Source of the DNA: Dipteris shenzhenensis
Taxonomy: Eukaryota; Polypodiophyta; Polypodiopsida; Gleicheniales
Assembly (NCBI GenBank): GCA_047967505.1
Contig: CM106541.1
Strand: one strand, 5' to 3'
Length of the DNA stretch: 64,000 nucleotides
Under the pieces are notes generated by a model that saw only the letters and a list, made by a program, of their open reading frames with translations, did no database searches and was not told the origin of the DNA. Both the position numbers and the translations under genes were made by a program. Shown piece after piece: positions 43,780-54,962 of this stretch (the stretch's first letter is position 1; each line of letters starts with the position of its first letter).

Positions 43780-44487
43780 ACACAAAGAAAATGCTCCTCT
43801 GTCTCAACCGCCCCTAGCGTACATAGCGTGCAGACCCGCTGCTCTCTGGGTATACCTGCTGCTCTCCCTGCCTCAATCCTCAGCTAGTGGGATGAAACCT
43901 GCATCTGACCAATGGCAATCCTCAGTGCATGGGAGACTCCTCTATCCTCGAGATACTGGGGTCTAATGATGAATCCCTCCTCTAATACTCTCAGGAAGTG
44001 GTCGCGATAGAACTGGGTCGTGGTGGGGAGCTCCTGGTCCCCCCCCCAAGTCCGGGATATGTGAAGCTGGAGGAGGTCTAACCGTATGATACGATTGATC
44101 TCATCTCGTGGGATCGACTCAGGAGGTGCATCCATGCTGTACTAAAAGGGGGGAAGCCTGTCCATCTGGATACCGTGCCTGGCAAGCCATGTAGATATGC
44201 GTGCATACCATGTGTTTGCCCTGCTCTCTGCGAGTCGTCTAGATGACTCTAGGGCCAATCTCGAAAGTCTCCAATGGGGTAAGTCCTAGACTCTGTGGAT
44301 GAAAGATAGCATCAACCTGGAGAGCTGTCATGGCGAACTCTACCTGTACTATCTCATGTGGAACTGAGGGCTTACATCCGATCATCCTAGATCCCATCAT
44401 CACCTGTAGCTGCTCGAAGCTTCTCCAGTCTAACCACAGAAGATCGCACCCCCAGAAAGGTGCTACATACATGATAGTCAGCCGCAA
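43780..44487 (-). pseudogene. LINE ORF2 post-RT region and zinc finger
   Basis: Contains the PHEIVQVEFAMTALQVDAIF block, AINRI-type dipeptides, LLQLHISRTWGGDQELPTTT, and CTLCTLGAVETEEHFLCVC, a C-x2-C-x8-H-x4-C finger. Several frames are used. The same order is seen in the plus-strand LINE at 51300-52100. Confidence 0.75.
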
Positions 44488-44712
44488 TAGTGTGTCGAAA
44501 ATCCAGCCCTTTGTCGGTGGATCTTGGAAGTGTGCCTAGAAACACTGCCGCTCTAGTGTAGCCAAAGCACTACACCCTCGTGTGAGCTGTGCCTGGGCTG
44601 CATGTTTCATCCTGAAGATGGGTCCTGTGAAGACTGCTCTCAAATATGTGTATGACTGCACTATCTCCACTGGCTCACCACGATAGGTGAAACTAAGTCG
44701 GTTAGTCACTGC

Positions 44713-45839
44713 TCATGAGGTGTTGAAGATCATAACCTTAGTTTTCCCAAGGTTGACCGTCAAATCTCTCTCTCTGCAAAACACCTCTAATGCCTCCAAA
44801 TCTCTTTGCAGCCCCTCCACTGAAGAGGATATAATGACTATATCATCGGCATATAACAATATATGTATGAGGAGATCCCCTAGTAATGAGCCCTCGCCAT
44901 CTAGGTGATCTATGAAAGTATGTGATCTCATCAATGTAGAGTCCAAAGAGAGTCGGTGAGAGAGGGCAGCCCTGCTTCACCCCAATGGTGCTCTCGACCC
45001 AATCCGAGAGACCACATGGGACACCGACCCTGCCTCTGACTAATTCATATAAGCTCATCACATCCCAAATCAACATCTCTGGGATCTACATCTCCTATAT
45101 ACAGTCTCCTAATCATGCGGGATCATGGAACAGTGTCGAAGGCCTTTCGAAAATCTACGAAGCATGTGAAGATTCTCTGATGTATGGACCACGCCTCCTC
45201 AATGATAGCCCTCAGAGTGAAAATGTGGTCCAGAGTAGAGTGCTGCCTCCTGAATCCTGCCTGCCCTAGTGCTTGCTGCCCTCGTGCCTCTGTATGATTG
45301 CTGATCTCTCTCTCTAGTATCGATCCATAGATCTTGGCCAGTGTGTGGCCAATCATGAGGGTGCGATAGTTCCCGGTGTCCATGAGGTCTCCTGCTTTGC
45401 GTATCGGTACGATAGTAGTGGTGCTCCATGTTGGTGGGAAGCCGTGACAAACTGCAAGGTTAAACATATGTGCAAGGATTGGTGCTAGGACCTTCTGCCA
45501 ATGTGCGAAGTGCTCCATCTGAAGGACCTCGTGAGCCTGTGCTTTCCGGTTGTGAAGCCAGCTAAGTGCAGCCTGCACATTCTGCATAGTGAATAGATGA
45601 CAGGTGGTGGGCCTGAGCTTAGAGGACATGTCTGGCGGTGTTTGCCTCGGGACATCATATAAGGAGCATGCATAAGTGTGCCACACGCCTGGATTAGTGA
45701 TGGGGATGGGTGGCTTCCCCTCGGAGAGGAATCCCCACCGAGTGGTTGGGTCTCCCCCGCGAAATGATCTGATGATCTCATCCATCCTATGTGTGAGGAA
45801 GGCTCGTCGCTTGCAGCGTGTCAACCGCTGAAAGATCAT
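44713..45839 (-). pseudogene. LINE reverse transcriptase
   Basis: First frame: NRKAQAHEVLQMEHF, FPPTWSTTTIVPIRKAGDL, LGQAGFRRQHSTLDHIFTLR, FVDFRKAFDTVP. After a frame break: IGVKQGCPLSPTLFGLYIDE. After another: HILLYADDIVIISSSVEGLQ, with the YADD catalytic box intact, then LTVNLGKTKVMIFNTS. All motifs are present but spread over three frames. Confidence 0.9.
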
Positions 45840-46061
45840 GTGACGTCAACTAACCCAAGGCTCGCTCCCGTGTGAGGTGGGCTCGCATCTCTCTGCACTC
45901 ATCATCAAACCAAGGGTTTTGAGGCATCTTCCCATCTCGTACCCGTGAAGATTAGGTCGTAGGAAAGGATCTGGTGGCAACATCCTGTATTACTGTGACA
46001 AGGTTGGGTGAGGCATGGGTGAGGTCTAAATCAGCCTCCAATAAGGCCGGAAGCTCTCTGG

Positions 46062-46986
46062 CTAAGTGACACACATACACTCAATCGAGGGCACGGTCAA
46101 AGTGGATCTGGGTACGGGTAGTGGTAGGAGCTCTCCCTGTGCTTGGTGCAATAGCAAGAACATCCAAGGCCAGATATGAGTGGTCAGTTCCAAGTGGGGG
46201 AGGGGGGGGGGGGGGGGTATGGTGAGGTCATGTATTCGTGAGACAAAAGCCAAAGGGCCCAGTAGGTAGTCCACTGTGCTAGTCCCGCCTCCATGTGGGA
46301 AGCATGTGAATCCCTCAGATGATGGCCATCTCTGAAGGCCATTGTAGATGATGAGGTCGTGGACAGCTCCCAACTCAAGCAGGTGTCGCCCGTATGCTGT
46401 CACATGTGAAGTATCTGCGGAAAGTCTCTGAATCCCAAGTTCTACTGCATCTAACTCTGGCATCATGTGGGGGTCTCTCCCACATGTGAAGTCAAGTAAG
46501 CCCACTTGCCTATCCCTCGTCCTTGCATTGAAATCCCCCAAGAGGAGGGTGTCTCCCTGTCTGGAGAACTCTATGATATCATCATGTATCGTCTCATAAG
46601 GATTGTGCCCCTCTGTAGTGACATCATGGGCATATGATGACGTGTGTGGAGGGAAATAGCATACTGCAATGAAGATCGGTCGGGCATCTAGTAGCTGCAC
46701 TGGTATCCACATGTGAAGTGCATGTTCCTCTCTCCGTACCACAGATATGAGTGGTCTCAAGTGTGTTTTGGAAAGGACAGCTCCACCTCCAGAGCCTCGT
46801 TACTCCACTGTCTCTCCTCATTTCTCTCCTATGAGCAGACTCCCAGATGAATCCTGTCACTGTGGGCAGCCCTCTCTCTGGGCTCTCATGTGTCTCAGTG
46901 TAGAAGATGATGTCTCTGCCTGTGTATGTCTCCGAGAAGCCACCTAGGTTGGACCAAAGTGTACCATTAAAATTCCATACAGCCAT
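46062..46986 (-). pseudogene. LINE AP-type endonuclease
   Basis: It opens MAVWNFNGTLWSN, then FYTETHES (metal-binding Glu) and, after a frameshift near 46750, VAVCYFPP-like sequence, LLLGDFNARTRD and STVDYLLG. This is the exonuclease III fold that nicks target DNA. The final S-D-H motif is lost. Confidence 0.85.
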
Positions 46987-47028
46987 ACTCAGCTTGTTTT
47001 GTGCACTCTTCTCCCGGCTCCGACACCG

Positions 47029-48059
47029 TCATAGTTCACCCTCTTCCTTCTCCCCTTCTCCCTTGTCCCCTCTGTCAACTCTTTCTCGAATAATCACTTT
47101 GCTATCCCTGTAGGCAGCCCATTTCCCTGCTTCCCTTGCTGCCATGGCCCATGTCATGCCTCTTCTTCTATGTTCCAGCTGTAGAAGGGTGAGGTCATCA
47201 TCCAAGTAGATCTTGGTCCCCTTCAAGGATGCTCGCATGCTCATAAGGTTGTACCTATCAATTGCAGTCCGAAGTTTCAGCACTAACGGTCCTGTTTGTA
47301 TCTCCGTCTTCCCAACCCTCCAAGCTACTTCACATGTGAGGTTGACTCCCATCTTTGCAAATAGGGCTTGAGCATCTGCCATTGGGGTGTCTCCCACTAT
47401 GAAACCTCTAACGAGAACATTCATTGCCTCACTAGCCCGTTTCTTCTCTCCCTCTAGTGTCTCAGAGATGAGTTATTTTTGGGAGCTGCTGATCCCTTTT
47501 TAACAACTTCTATCCATTCAAGCATCATTTCTTTCCCCTTGTTGAGCTGTTGTGCAAATTCAGCATCCTTACCATTCATGGTAGTCTGCATGGCCTCCAT
47601 CTCTTTCTTAAGAGCTGCATTTTCTGCTTTGAGCTCATCTATAACTTTGCAGCCACCAACTGATATTGGTGGTTCGCCCTTCATTTGTTGTAACTCAGCC
47701 CCCAATGTGTATAATTGGTCTTGTAGCTTGGTCTTCTCATTTTCCCATTCTACTCTCTCCTTCTCCCATTCTTCTTTCTTGGCTTTCTCCTTTCTCCATT
47801 CCTCTTGTACCTTCCCACCTTGTTTCTGAATCTCAGCCAGTGTTTTGTCCACATGTGTTTTCTCAGCCAATAGGGCCACATTGGTGGCCTCCAAGCTGTC
47901 TATTTTTTCTATCAACACGAGGCAGATTTTGTTGAGGCATGTGAGTACTTTTGTAGTGCCTTTGTGAGCTGTCCCTGTAGAGAGGGCTGCCATGGCGGTC
48001 TCCAAAGCTAGTTTGCCCCTCTGTCTTCTACTCCCACTCTTGTAGGCATGGTGCTTCAA
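47029..48059 (-). pseudogene. LINE ORF1: coiled coil plus RNA-binding domain
   Basis: The first part (48059-47454) is a long Lys/Glu-rich coiled coil (EEWRKEKAKKEEWEKERVEW, LKAENAALKKEMEAMQ). It stops at 47454; a +1 shift leads to the second part (47424-47029), MNVLVRGFIVGDTP, LKGTKIYLDDDLT, then GKWAAYRDSKVIIRER. This coiled coil plus RRM-like plus C-terminal layout is that of L1 ORF1p, which coats the RNA. It lies 42 bp upstream of ORF2. Confidence 0.75.
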
Positions 48060-48110
48060 TCAAATAGTGCTTTTCTGCACTTCCTTCACGTCCCCATCCC
48101 TATCTCCACT

Positions 48111-48469
48111 TTCATTGTAGTGTGGCTGAGGCCTTCTTCCCCTTGTTTTTTTTTTTGCAGCTTGAGGTCAAGATGTGGAGGCGTAGCGAATGGAGCTGAG
48201 GGCCCACGGAGCTGTCCGAGGGCTGGTGAAGCGGGTTGAGGGCCGAGGTCTAGAGAGGCAAGCTGAGGCAGTGAATTAGAGCAAGGCGCGGAGGCAAGGC
48301 GAAGGGGGAAGCACCAAGGGATGGGGCAATGGTGCAGCAGAGCGAGGCAATGGAGCAACAGAGCCGGGCAATAGAGTGGGGCAATGGCACAGCAGAGTAG
48401 GGCAGAGGAGCAGAGCAGCAATGTCGCCCAAGGCAACAGCAACAACAGCAGCGTCGATGTGACGGGGCA

Positions 48470-48484
<15 letters not shown>
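48111..48484 (-). other. LINE 5' UTR or flank, GC-rich
   Basis: Gln/Ala-coding GCA-rich sequence (GGGCAATGG-type repeats, 48320-48420) and a T10 run at about 48151. No conserved protein was recognised. Confidence 0.4.
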
Positions 48485-48501
<17 letters not shown>

Positions 48502-48960
48502 AGTAGAGGTAGAAGTAGAATTTATTAGCGTCCTCGGGGGCCCAAAAAATGACCCATGGGACCCGTCTCGATACAATGTAAAAAGAGTCTCCTCAAGGAG
48601 AGGGGTCAGGAGTCTGAGTTCCTGACGACAGGTAAAAAGACGAGTGACAAAAGATCCCAATGCTGCCGGAGAGACAGTGAAGAGAACTGATGTCAACTGA
48701 GCTAAGTCCCCCAGTATCTGCTGGTAGTCCTTCCTGATATGTGCATATCGGGAGCATTGTAGAGCTACATGTGCCTCCGTCTCAACTGTCTGCATGTCAC
48801 AAAGGGTACAGACTCTAGCATGTCTGGGCTGGTGTATCCAAGCTCCCTGCTCAATGGCAAATGTATGAGATCTGGTACGGAACCTGGCGATGTTTCTGCG
48901 ATATAGAAGGGGGATAGGTGTGCTAATATAAGACTGAGATTAAGTCTCTATGGACATGTA
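48485..48960 (-). mobile_element. 3' end of a CT-tailed LINE
   Basis: In sense orientation it ends GACGCTAATAAATTCTACTT with a (CT)n tail (48480-48502). The coding remnant (48870-48540) has CTLCDMQTVETEAHVALQCS, i.e. C-x2-C-x8-H-x4-C, then FVTRLFTCRQELRLLTPL. It is a relative of the CTTT-tailed LINE with a different tail. Confidence 0.75.
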
Positions 48961-48964
48961 TGTA

Positions 48965-49565
48965 GACCAACATGTGGGATTTATGTTGTCTTGGTAATAT
49001 TCCAGCTTTACCCTCTTTTCACTTGTCAACCAGTGATTCTGCAAAGTGCTCAGTAAAGACAGTTGAAACTCTTGCATGTTGACCTTTTCAGGCAGCATGG
49101 TCAACTATGCTTCCACTTTCCATCTGTTGAACCATTTTCTTATGTCGGTTGCCCATCCTGTGCAGATGACCTTACTTTTGTAGTTCTTTTGAAGCTTTGT
49201 GCTCGCATTCCATGCTTTATGAGGCAGCCTATCAGGTTGCATTTGCTGCACCTCTATTAGGTATTGCATAACTCTGATCAATGCATGAAATTCAATCGGT
49301 CTCCTTCCCATTTCCAACAGAAGTATTGAGTATGGAGTAGTGGGTTTGACACCAAGGTGTCTCCTTAAGAAAGCTTTTTGCATTTTCTCAATATCATTCC
49401 ATGTAGAGGAAAGGCTGAAATGCTGCCTCCCCATACTTCCACTCCATATAATATTGTCTGCACTACATATGCATCAAACAATACATTTCGAATTTTCCAG
49501 TTCCTAGTGTCGGTGTGCATGCAATCATTCTCAAGCTGGTAGTACTTCCCCCAACCAGTGTCCAT
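48965..49565 (-). pseudogene. LINE post-RT fragment
   Basis: Two overlapping frames: NWKIRNVLFDAYVVQTILYG then VEVWGG, and MQKAFLRRHLGVKPTTPYSI then LLEMGRRPIEF. This is the conserved region after RT in LINEs. It may belong with the endonuclease fragment at 52780-53618, on the far side of the plus-strand LINE, but the RT that should lie between is missing. Confidence 0.7.
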
Positions 49566-49576
49566 CCTTCTATGTA

Positions 49577-50944
49577 TACATTACTGTAGCACCTCTCCCC
49601 CCAGGGGCTGATCACACATACCTTTTCTTTCGCATCTCCACCTCCCCTCACACAGCACCTTCCACCCCACTCAGGGCTTACTCCACCTACCACGATATAC
49701 GCTTTGATCGGGATCACTCACCTTCTTACTCTGGCCGTCTGTACATACTTCTCGCTTATATTGACTTCATACCCCTTTTAGAGGATCGTGCTGCCCTTGT
49801 CACCCGCTCACTACACGAGGCTGCCATTCACGCCTTTCCCCACACCACTTGCTCCACCCGCCCACCACCCCCTGGAACCGTACCCTGTAATAGTTGGTAC
49901 GATGATGAGTGTAAGGCCTTACGCCATCAACTCAGATTCAAAACCAAAAACAGTCTTCCGAGTGCACCAGATACGCTACGTGAATACCGTAGATTGGTAC
50001 GAAGGAAGAAACTAGACTTCGTTCGTCGAAACAAGGAGGAGCTACTGAACATTTTGTTTAGTAACAACTCTAAGGACTTCTGGCGGAGATTTCTAGAAGG
50101 ACGGTCCCCTTCGCCACTCACTGACACCCAGATCTGGTTTGATTATGCACGCACACTTTATGACATCCCAAATCAGCCAGTCCCTAGCCTCTCACACATG
50201 CCTCGTCCCACATCCTGCACCCTCTTCACTAGAGGAGGGGTAAAGGATGCTGTAATGAAACTTCATAATGGCCGAGCGAAGGATCATGAGGGACTATGTA
50301 CTGAGTTCATTGCATATGGGATTAACCTCCTAGCCCCGATCTTAGCAAAGCTTTTTAATGAAGCGGTTTGTTTGGGATTTCCACACACTTGGACCATTAA
50401 CACTATCTCACCCATCCACAAGGCAGGGGATCCCATGAGCCCGGAGACCTATAGGACCATTATGATTGGACATGTCATGTCCAAGATTTATGCATCAATA
50501 CTTGACTCCGAGGTTAGCAGACTTGCAGAGTGTCGAGGACTCAGAGCAGCAGGACAGGCCGGATTCCGGCGTGATCATGGAACCATGGACCACATTCTGA
50601 CGCTCAGATGTATCATCGAGGAGGCGAGATCACGGAAGCAGAGGGTTTATTGTTGCTTTGTGGATTTTCGCAAGGCATTTGACACAGTCCCGAGAGCCCG
50701 CCTCATATGGCATCTACAGGACTTGGGCTATGACCAGGAGATCATTTGGGCTGTCATGGCACTTTACGAGAGAGTTTCTGCCAGAGTTCGGGTAGGATCC
50801 GGGTGGACAGACGAGATCACGAGTACCATCGGGGTCAAACAAGGGTGTCCTTTATCGCCTACCTTGTTTGGCCTCTACATTGACGAGCTTGAGACAGTGA
50901 GGCTCTCTTGTCTTCCTCAGCAGAGGGGCTTCAGAGACACCTAG
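49577..50944 (+). pseudogene. LINE RT, catalytic box deleted
   Basis: Open from at least 49577 (linker with WYDDECKALRHQLRFKTK), then NGRAKDHEGLCTEFIAYGIN, FPHTWTINTISPIHKAGDP, AGQAGFRRDHGTMDHILTLR, FVDFRKAFDTVPRARL and KQGCPLSPTLFGLYIDE. Directly after this the frame runs out, and in a second frame SSSAEGLQRHLDAL follows. The 30 or so residues with the YADD box, present in the copy at 44846, are deleted. It cannot polymerise DNA. Confidence 0.9.
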
Positions 50945-51744
50945 ACGCACTACAATCCTTTTGTGAGTCTCATGATTTGAAGGTCAACCTGGGTAAAACC
51001 AAGGTCATGATCTTCAATACATCTCGAGCCATCATGCGTCAGGAGCAGTTCACATTCGCGGGGTCATCTGTTGAGATAGTTTCATCATACACTTATCTTG
51101 GGGTTATCTTCTTCGGACCGAGCTTCACTATGAGACCCGCGATGCATGCACGCTTGAGTAGAGGGTATGCCTCATTGGCCAGGCTAGAGAGGCAGTGCTT
51201 CCGCTCACACTTTCAGGATCCACGCACCAAGGGGTTGCTTTTTGACTCCTTGGCTCGCCCAGCGGGGATGTACGGCAGTCCTTGTTGGGGACCAGACTTG
51301 TCGGATACAGAGTGGGCCCGTGTGGAGCGGCTACAGGTTCTCATGCTATCACGGATGATTCATGGTAAGTCATCCGTTCCTCACCAGATCATTCAGGCTG
51401 AGTTTGGGTCACCCCCTTTACAGCTAGATGCTGCATTTCAGGTCATCACATATCTGTACCGAGTTAGGGAATATAGGGATTATACCTCGGGGCATAGCAG
51501 GCTACCATGGATAGCTTTATCCTCTTCTATGGCACTTGCAGCAGGAGGAGATCAGAGGTACTGGTATGCACGTACAGAGAGATGGTTTGAGCGACTAGGG
51601 CTCCACATGGATATCCCTTCCAGTATAGCATGGATGCTCCATTCTCTCCCCTCTTATCACATGAGGTCAACCAGGTTATCCGTGAGGATCTACTGCAGCT
51701 ACACACTTTTCGGACCTGGTTGGAACCGAGTGAACTCCCAGTGA
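50908..51744 (+). pseudogene. LINE RT thumb and post-RT region
   Basis: LKVNLGKTKVMIFNTSRAI, SSYTYLGVIFFG, RGYASLARLERQCFRSHFQD, LLFDSLARPAGMYGSPCWGP, HQIIQAEFGSPPLQLDAAFQ, and WFERLGLHMDIPSSIAWMLH. It is uninterrupted for 270 codons, then a frameshift near 51745 separates it from the zinc-finger part. Confidence 0.85.
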
Positions 51745-51835
51745 AGCTTAGCTTCTACTGAGATCACTTCTTAATATCACAGCGGAGGGTTTCATTGACC
51801 CACCAGGATACACACAGATTCACCTACCCCACTCG

Positions 51836-52468
51836 ATGAGGATCTCTCTTGGGCAGTTCCGGGTCTCTTCACACAGACTTCGCATCGAGAGCGGCAGAGC
51901 AGAGCGACTACCCAGGGAGCGGCGCATATGCACACTATGTGACACACAGGAGGTTGAGACAGAGGAGCATTTCATCTTCAGGTGTCCTGTGTACTATGAG
52001 ATCCGAGGACGTTTCCACTGCCTCTTCAGAGAGAGTTATGGGATTTTAGCCCATTTCCTCTCCTACCCAGACCAGCGGTGTTTGGCAGGTTTCATTCATG
52101 AGGCACTTAGACACCGCGAGAGGATACTCCGAGCATGGAGACAGGAGCAGACTTCCTCCTCAGTTGATCCCTCTCAGAGCTCTATCACGGAGTTCTTTCA
52201 GCTAAATCACATGGATCCCAACGAGACGAGGCCTCGACATGACAGTGACCCGGAACCCGTGACCCGACAACTCAGACAGAGGGTCGACGCACAGATCACA
52301 CTTGGAGACATCCCCTCCTTGTTTAGAGTTGAAACCCGACCGACGGGGGTCACAGTAGCCCTGGTTAGACGTAGAGCTACGACCAAGAGACGTGCCAGGA
52401 CCGCACCTCTGAGTGGCCGACAGCACTCTATTGCCGACTTCATGCCTCCACTGCCTCATCCATCCTGA
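51836..52468 (+). pseudogene. LINE ORF2 C-terminus with zinc finger
   Basis: 210 codons: MRISLGQFRVSSHRLRIESG, CTLCDTQEVETEEHFIFRC (C-x2-C-x8-H-x4-C), FLSYPDQRCLAGFIHEALR, and an Arg-rich tail ending ADFMPPLPHPS. This copy shows the natural C-terminus of the family. The 3' UTR starts directly with triplet repeats. Confidence 0.85.
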
Positions 52469-52779
52469 TATCTTGCTGTTGCTAGGGATGATGATGATGA
52501 TGATATTGATGATGATGCTGAGATTGATATATAGTCGACCACCGACATCACTATGTTGTACTTAGGACTTAGTACTGCCACTCTGCATTTTTGGCATTTC
52601 TCATTTTCCATTGGTATGGACGCTCGTTTAGTAGCTCCACTACCACAGCTCGTTGTATCAGGATTTTCACAGTCTCATAGACCCATCGGTCTTCCGAAGA
52701 CTTTAATAAACTTTCTTTCTTTCTTTCTTTCTCAGCTTTGCATCCAAAGTGTCTGCATAAACTTGGTGTTTGTCTGGGT

Positions 52780-53618
52780 CTACTTTGAAACCTCCTGCAT
52801 GTGCTGAAAATTTCTGCTCCCTATGTTCAAGGTGTATGTTAAGATCCATCCATATTGGGAGATGGTCCGCGATTCCGGATATTTCATCCCTATGTTGAAG
52901 CTTTTGATAATGGGTATAGTATCCACATGTACCAAGGCATAATCTAGCACACTCTGTCCTCCGCTGGCTGAGAGACACGTCATCTTGTGGGTGTTAGGGA
53001 ATAATTGCATTCCATTCAAGACTGGCATGTGCAGCCCATTAATCATGCATCGGAGTGCTCTGCCTTGTGTGTTGATGGTGTCGTCCTCGGATCCTCTCTG
53101 CCACATGATGTCCGCTTCTGTGACTGCTTCTTTATCCATTTCATCATGCGTAATGGGCTGAAACTGTAGTTGACCAATTCTTGCGTTAAGGTCTCCCATC
53201 ACTATGACTTGGCCCTTTTGTCTGAGTTCAGCCACATCAAGACAATGTGCTTCAAACGCAGCACTAGGGTCCACTCCGTGTCTACTGTAAAAGGGTGACT
53301 CATGGTGAGGTATGTAGCAAGAAAGACGGGGCATTTGCCAAGTTCTATTTTCAGCCACATGTATCTTTTGTATTTGTCCACTTTATGAAGGCTGAATTTT
53401 TCTGCCATGTGTTCCTGTATCATGCATGCAACACCTCCTTGCCCTCTTTTCCCCACTTGCCGTTGGTATATTGAGTGCACCACATATCCCGGTATCTCTG
53501 GGATCCTGCATGTTTCACTTTCCCAAGTTTCTCCTAAAAGGATGATGTCTGCATCGTGAATGAAGGCATTTATGCTTATCCCTTTATGCCAAGGGAAGCC
53601 CCTACAATTCCAAAACAT
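52780..53618 (-). pseudogene. LINE AP endonuclease, second family
   Basis: From MFWNCRGFPWHKG, ILLGETWES (metal-binding Glu), GQGGVACMIQE, VIMGDLNARIGQLQ, SVLDYALVHVD, to GIADHLPIWMDLN near 52830. All main endonuclease motifs are present with one frameshift near 53280-53210. The element ends at 52738, where the tail of the plus-strand LINE lies. Confidence 0.9.
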
Positions 53619-53639
53619 GACTTGTAAGCATTTGTGTGT

Positions 53640-53940
53640 CCCATGGGTTGCGAGCCCCTATTTCACATTTTGATCCCCATCTTGTGTTTGGGGCAGGTTT
53701 CCTTGTCTCAGTAGAGAGAGAGAGAGAGAGCAACCAAAGGCTTGAATAGAAGAAAAAAGAGGAAACCAACAAGTGGAGAAGGTTTTGTCTAAGTGACAAA
53801 ACCTTATCCTATCCACTAACCGTAGTTAGGGATCCTAACTATGGTTAGGGGAAAAAACCTCTAAAAGGGAAAAAGTGGCCCTAACCCACTTATTGACTAT
53901 ACATTGGTCACCGCCATGAATTATGGCGATAATTCCAACA
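53640..53940 (-). repeat. probable copia 3' LTR
   Basis: Starts TGTTGGAATTATCGCC on the minus strand directly after a G7 polypurine tract (53941-53947). It contains ATTATCGCCATAATTCATGG (imperfect dyad) and ACCTTATCCTATCC-type repeats. The far end is not defined; a (CT)n run is at 53711-53730. Confidence 0.6.
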
Positions 53941-54440
53941 CCCCCCCTGCCTAGTGTCATAATCTCCAGCCCAATCTGAGTCACTGTAAGCATGCATCTA
54001 CAATTCACCCCCCCGGGAAACATCAAGCCATAAGACTTTGTGCCTTGCAAGTAACGAAAGATGCATTTTACAGCTTGCCAATGTGCTGTCTTTGGGCTGT
54101 GCATATACCTGCTCACCTGTGATACTGCAAACTGAATATCGGGCCGTGTATTGCACAAATAAATGAGGCATCCAATACCTTGGCTGTAGAGTGTGGCATC
54201 TACTGATTCACCTGCATCATACATAGTAAGCTTCAGCCCTGGCTCCATGGGAGTAGCTGTAGGCTTACAGTCTTGCATGTTGAACCGATCCAAGAGTTTT
54301 GGCACATATATGGATTGAGACATAATAATGCCATGTCTCTCTTGTACAAACTGGATCCCCAAATAAAAATGTAACATGCCAAAATCTGACATGTCAAATT
54401 CAGCTTTGAAATCTGCAATTTTTTCTTCATGTACTTTCGA
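53941..54440 (-). pseudogene. copia RT C-terminus fused to its polypurine tract
   Basis: Reads FGMLHFYLGIQFVQERHG, SQSIYVPKLLDRFNMQDCKP, NTRPDIQFAVSQVSRYMHSP, FRYLQGTKSYGLMFPGG. A small frame change then gives DWAGDYDTRQ-like sequence and runs straight into GGGGGGG and the LTR. Nearly all of RNase H is therefore deleted. Confidence 0.85.
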
Positions 54441-54790
54441 AAAGTTCTTCTGGCTTTTTGGGATTTATCCTCGCCGACCGGAGTTTGACTTGTTCTTTTC
54501 CTGGGTTCGTTATTAGGCACTTTGGACTCTCTGGAAAGATAGGAACCATAGAGTCTATGGTGATCCTAGTTTTTCTACTTTTGTTTTCTTTCGTCACTCT
54601 TTCCAGCAATCTCTATTTGATTGCCTGCAAACTCACTACATAGAGTATGATGTATATTTGTCCTACATTGAGATTTTCTCTTAATGTATTTTCCAGCTAT
54701 CTAGTTTGGGACTTATGTACTTTGACATATCCCATCTTGGGATAGTTACTTTGTAATATAATCCAAAAAAGTTCTCACCGAAAAGAAAAA
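54430..54790 (+). mobile_element. L1-type LINE 3' end, copy 1
   Basis: FFWLFGIYPRRPEFDLFFSW then TLWKDRNH, the C-terminal zf-RVT-like end of plant L1 ORF2 (Trp-rich with RN). It ends YIEIFS and a stop, then a short 3' UTR and A-rich tail. Confidence 0.75.
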
Positions 54791-54804
54791 TTGTGCGCGC
54801 ACGG

Positions 54805-54962
54805 CACACACCTGTGATTTCTTGGATTTCCTTCTGCAACATTTGACAGCTAGATTTCCTACTGCTACATTTGGGAAGCATTGCGCGCACACATCTGTGA
54901 TTTCTTGGATTTTCTTCTGCAACATTTGACAGCTAGATTTCCTACTGCTACATTTGGGAAGC
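54805..54962 (+). repeat. direct tandem duplication of about 80 bp
   Basis: Two copies of TGTGATTTCTTGGATTT...GACAGCTAGATTTCCTACTG...TTTGGGAAGCAT, separated by GCGCGC(A/C)-type steps. Together they form the junction between L1 copies 1 and 2. Confidence 0.9.

Larger units (their letters stand above)
42985..48110 (-). mobile_element. nearly complete CTTT-tailed LINE (ORF1 + ORF2)
   Basis: Reading leftwards: ORF1 (48059-47029), a gap of about 40 bp, endonuclease (46986-46062), reverse transcriptase (45839-44713), a post-RT region with zinc finger (44487-43780), and a 3' UTR ending GTGGACGTTAATATA(TCTT)n. All modules are present, but several frameshifts and stops disable them. A run of 17 or so G lies inside the endonuclease at about 46201-46217. 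Confidence 0.85.
49577..52733 (+). mobile_element. 5'-truncated CTTT-tailed LINE
   Basis: It begins within ORF2 between endonuclease and RT and runs through RT, the post-RT region, the zinc finger, the 3' UTR with a GAT run (52488-52520), the CTTCCGAAGACTTTAATAAA signal, and (CTTT)4-5 at 52711-52733. Its end meets a minus-strand LINE endonuclease. Confidence 0.9.

Noticed and set aside
45123-45450. Plus- and minus-strand frames overlapping the LINE RT
   Set aside because: Shadows of the RT coding sequence in other frames.
48086-48476. Ala/Leu-rich minus-strand frames
   Set aside because: Low-complexity GCA/GGC-rich sequence; no domain and no LINE counterpart.
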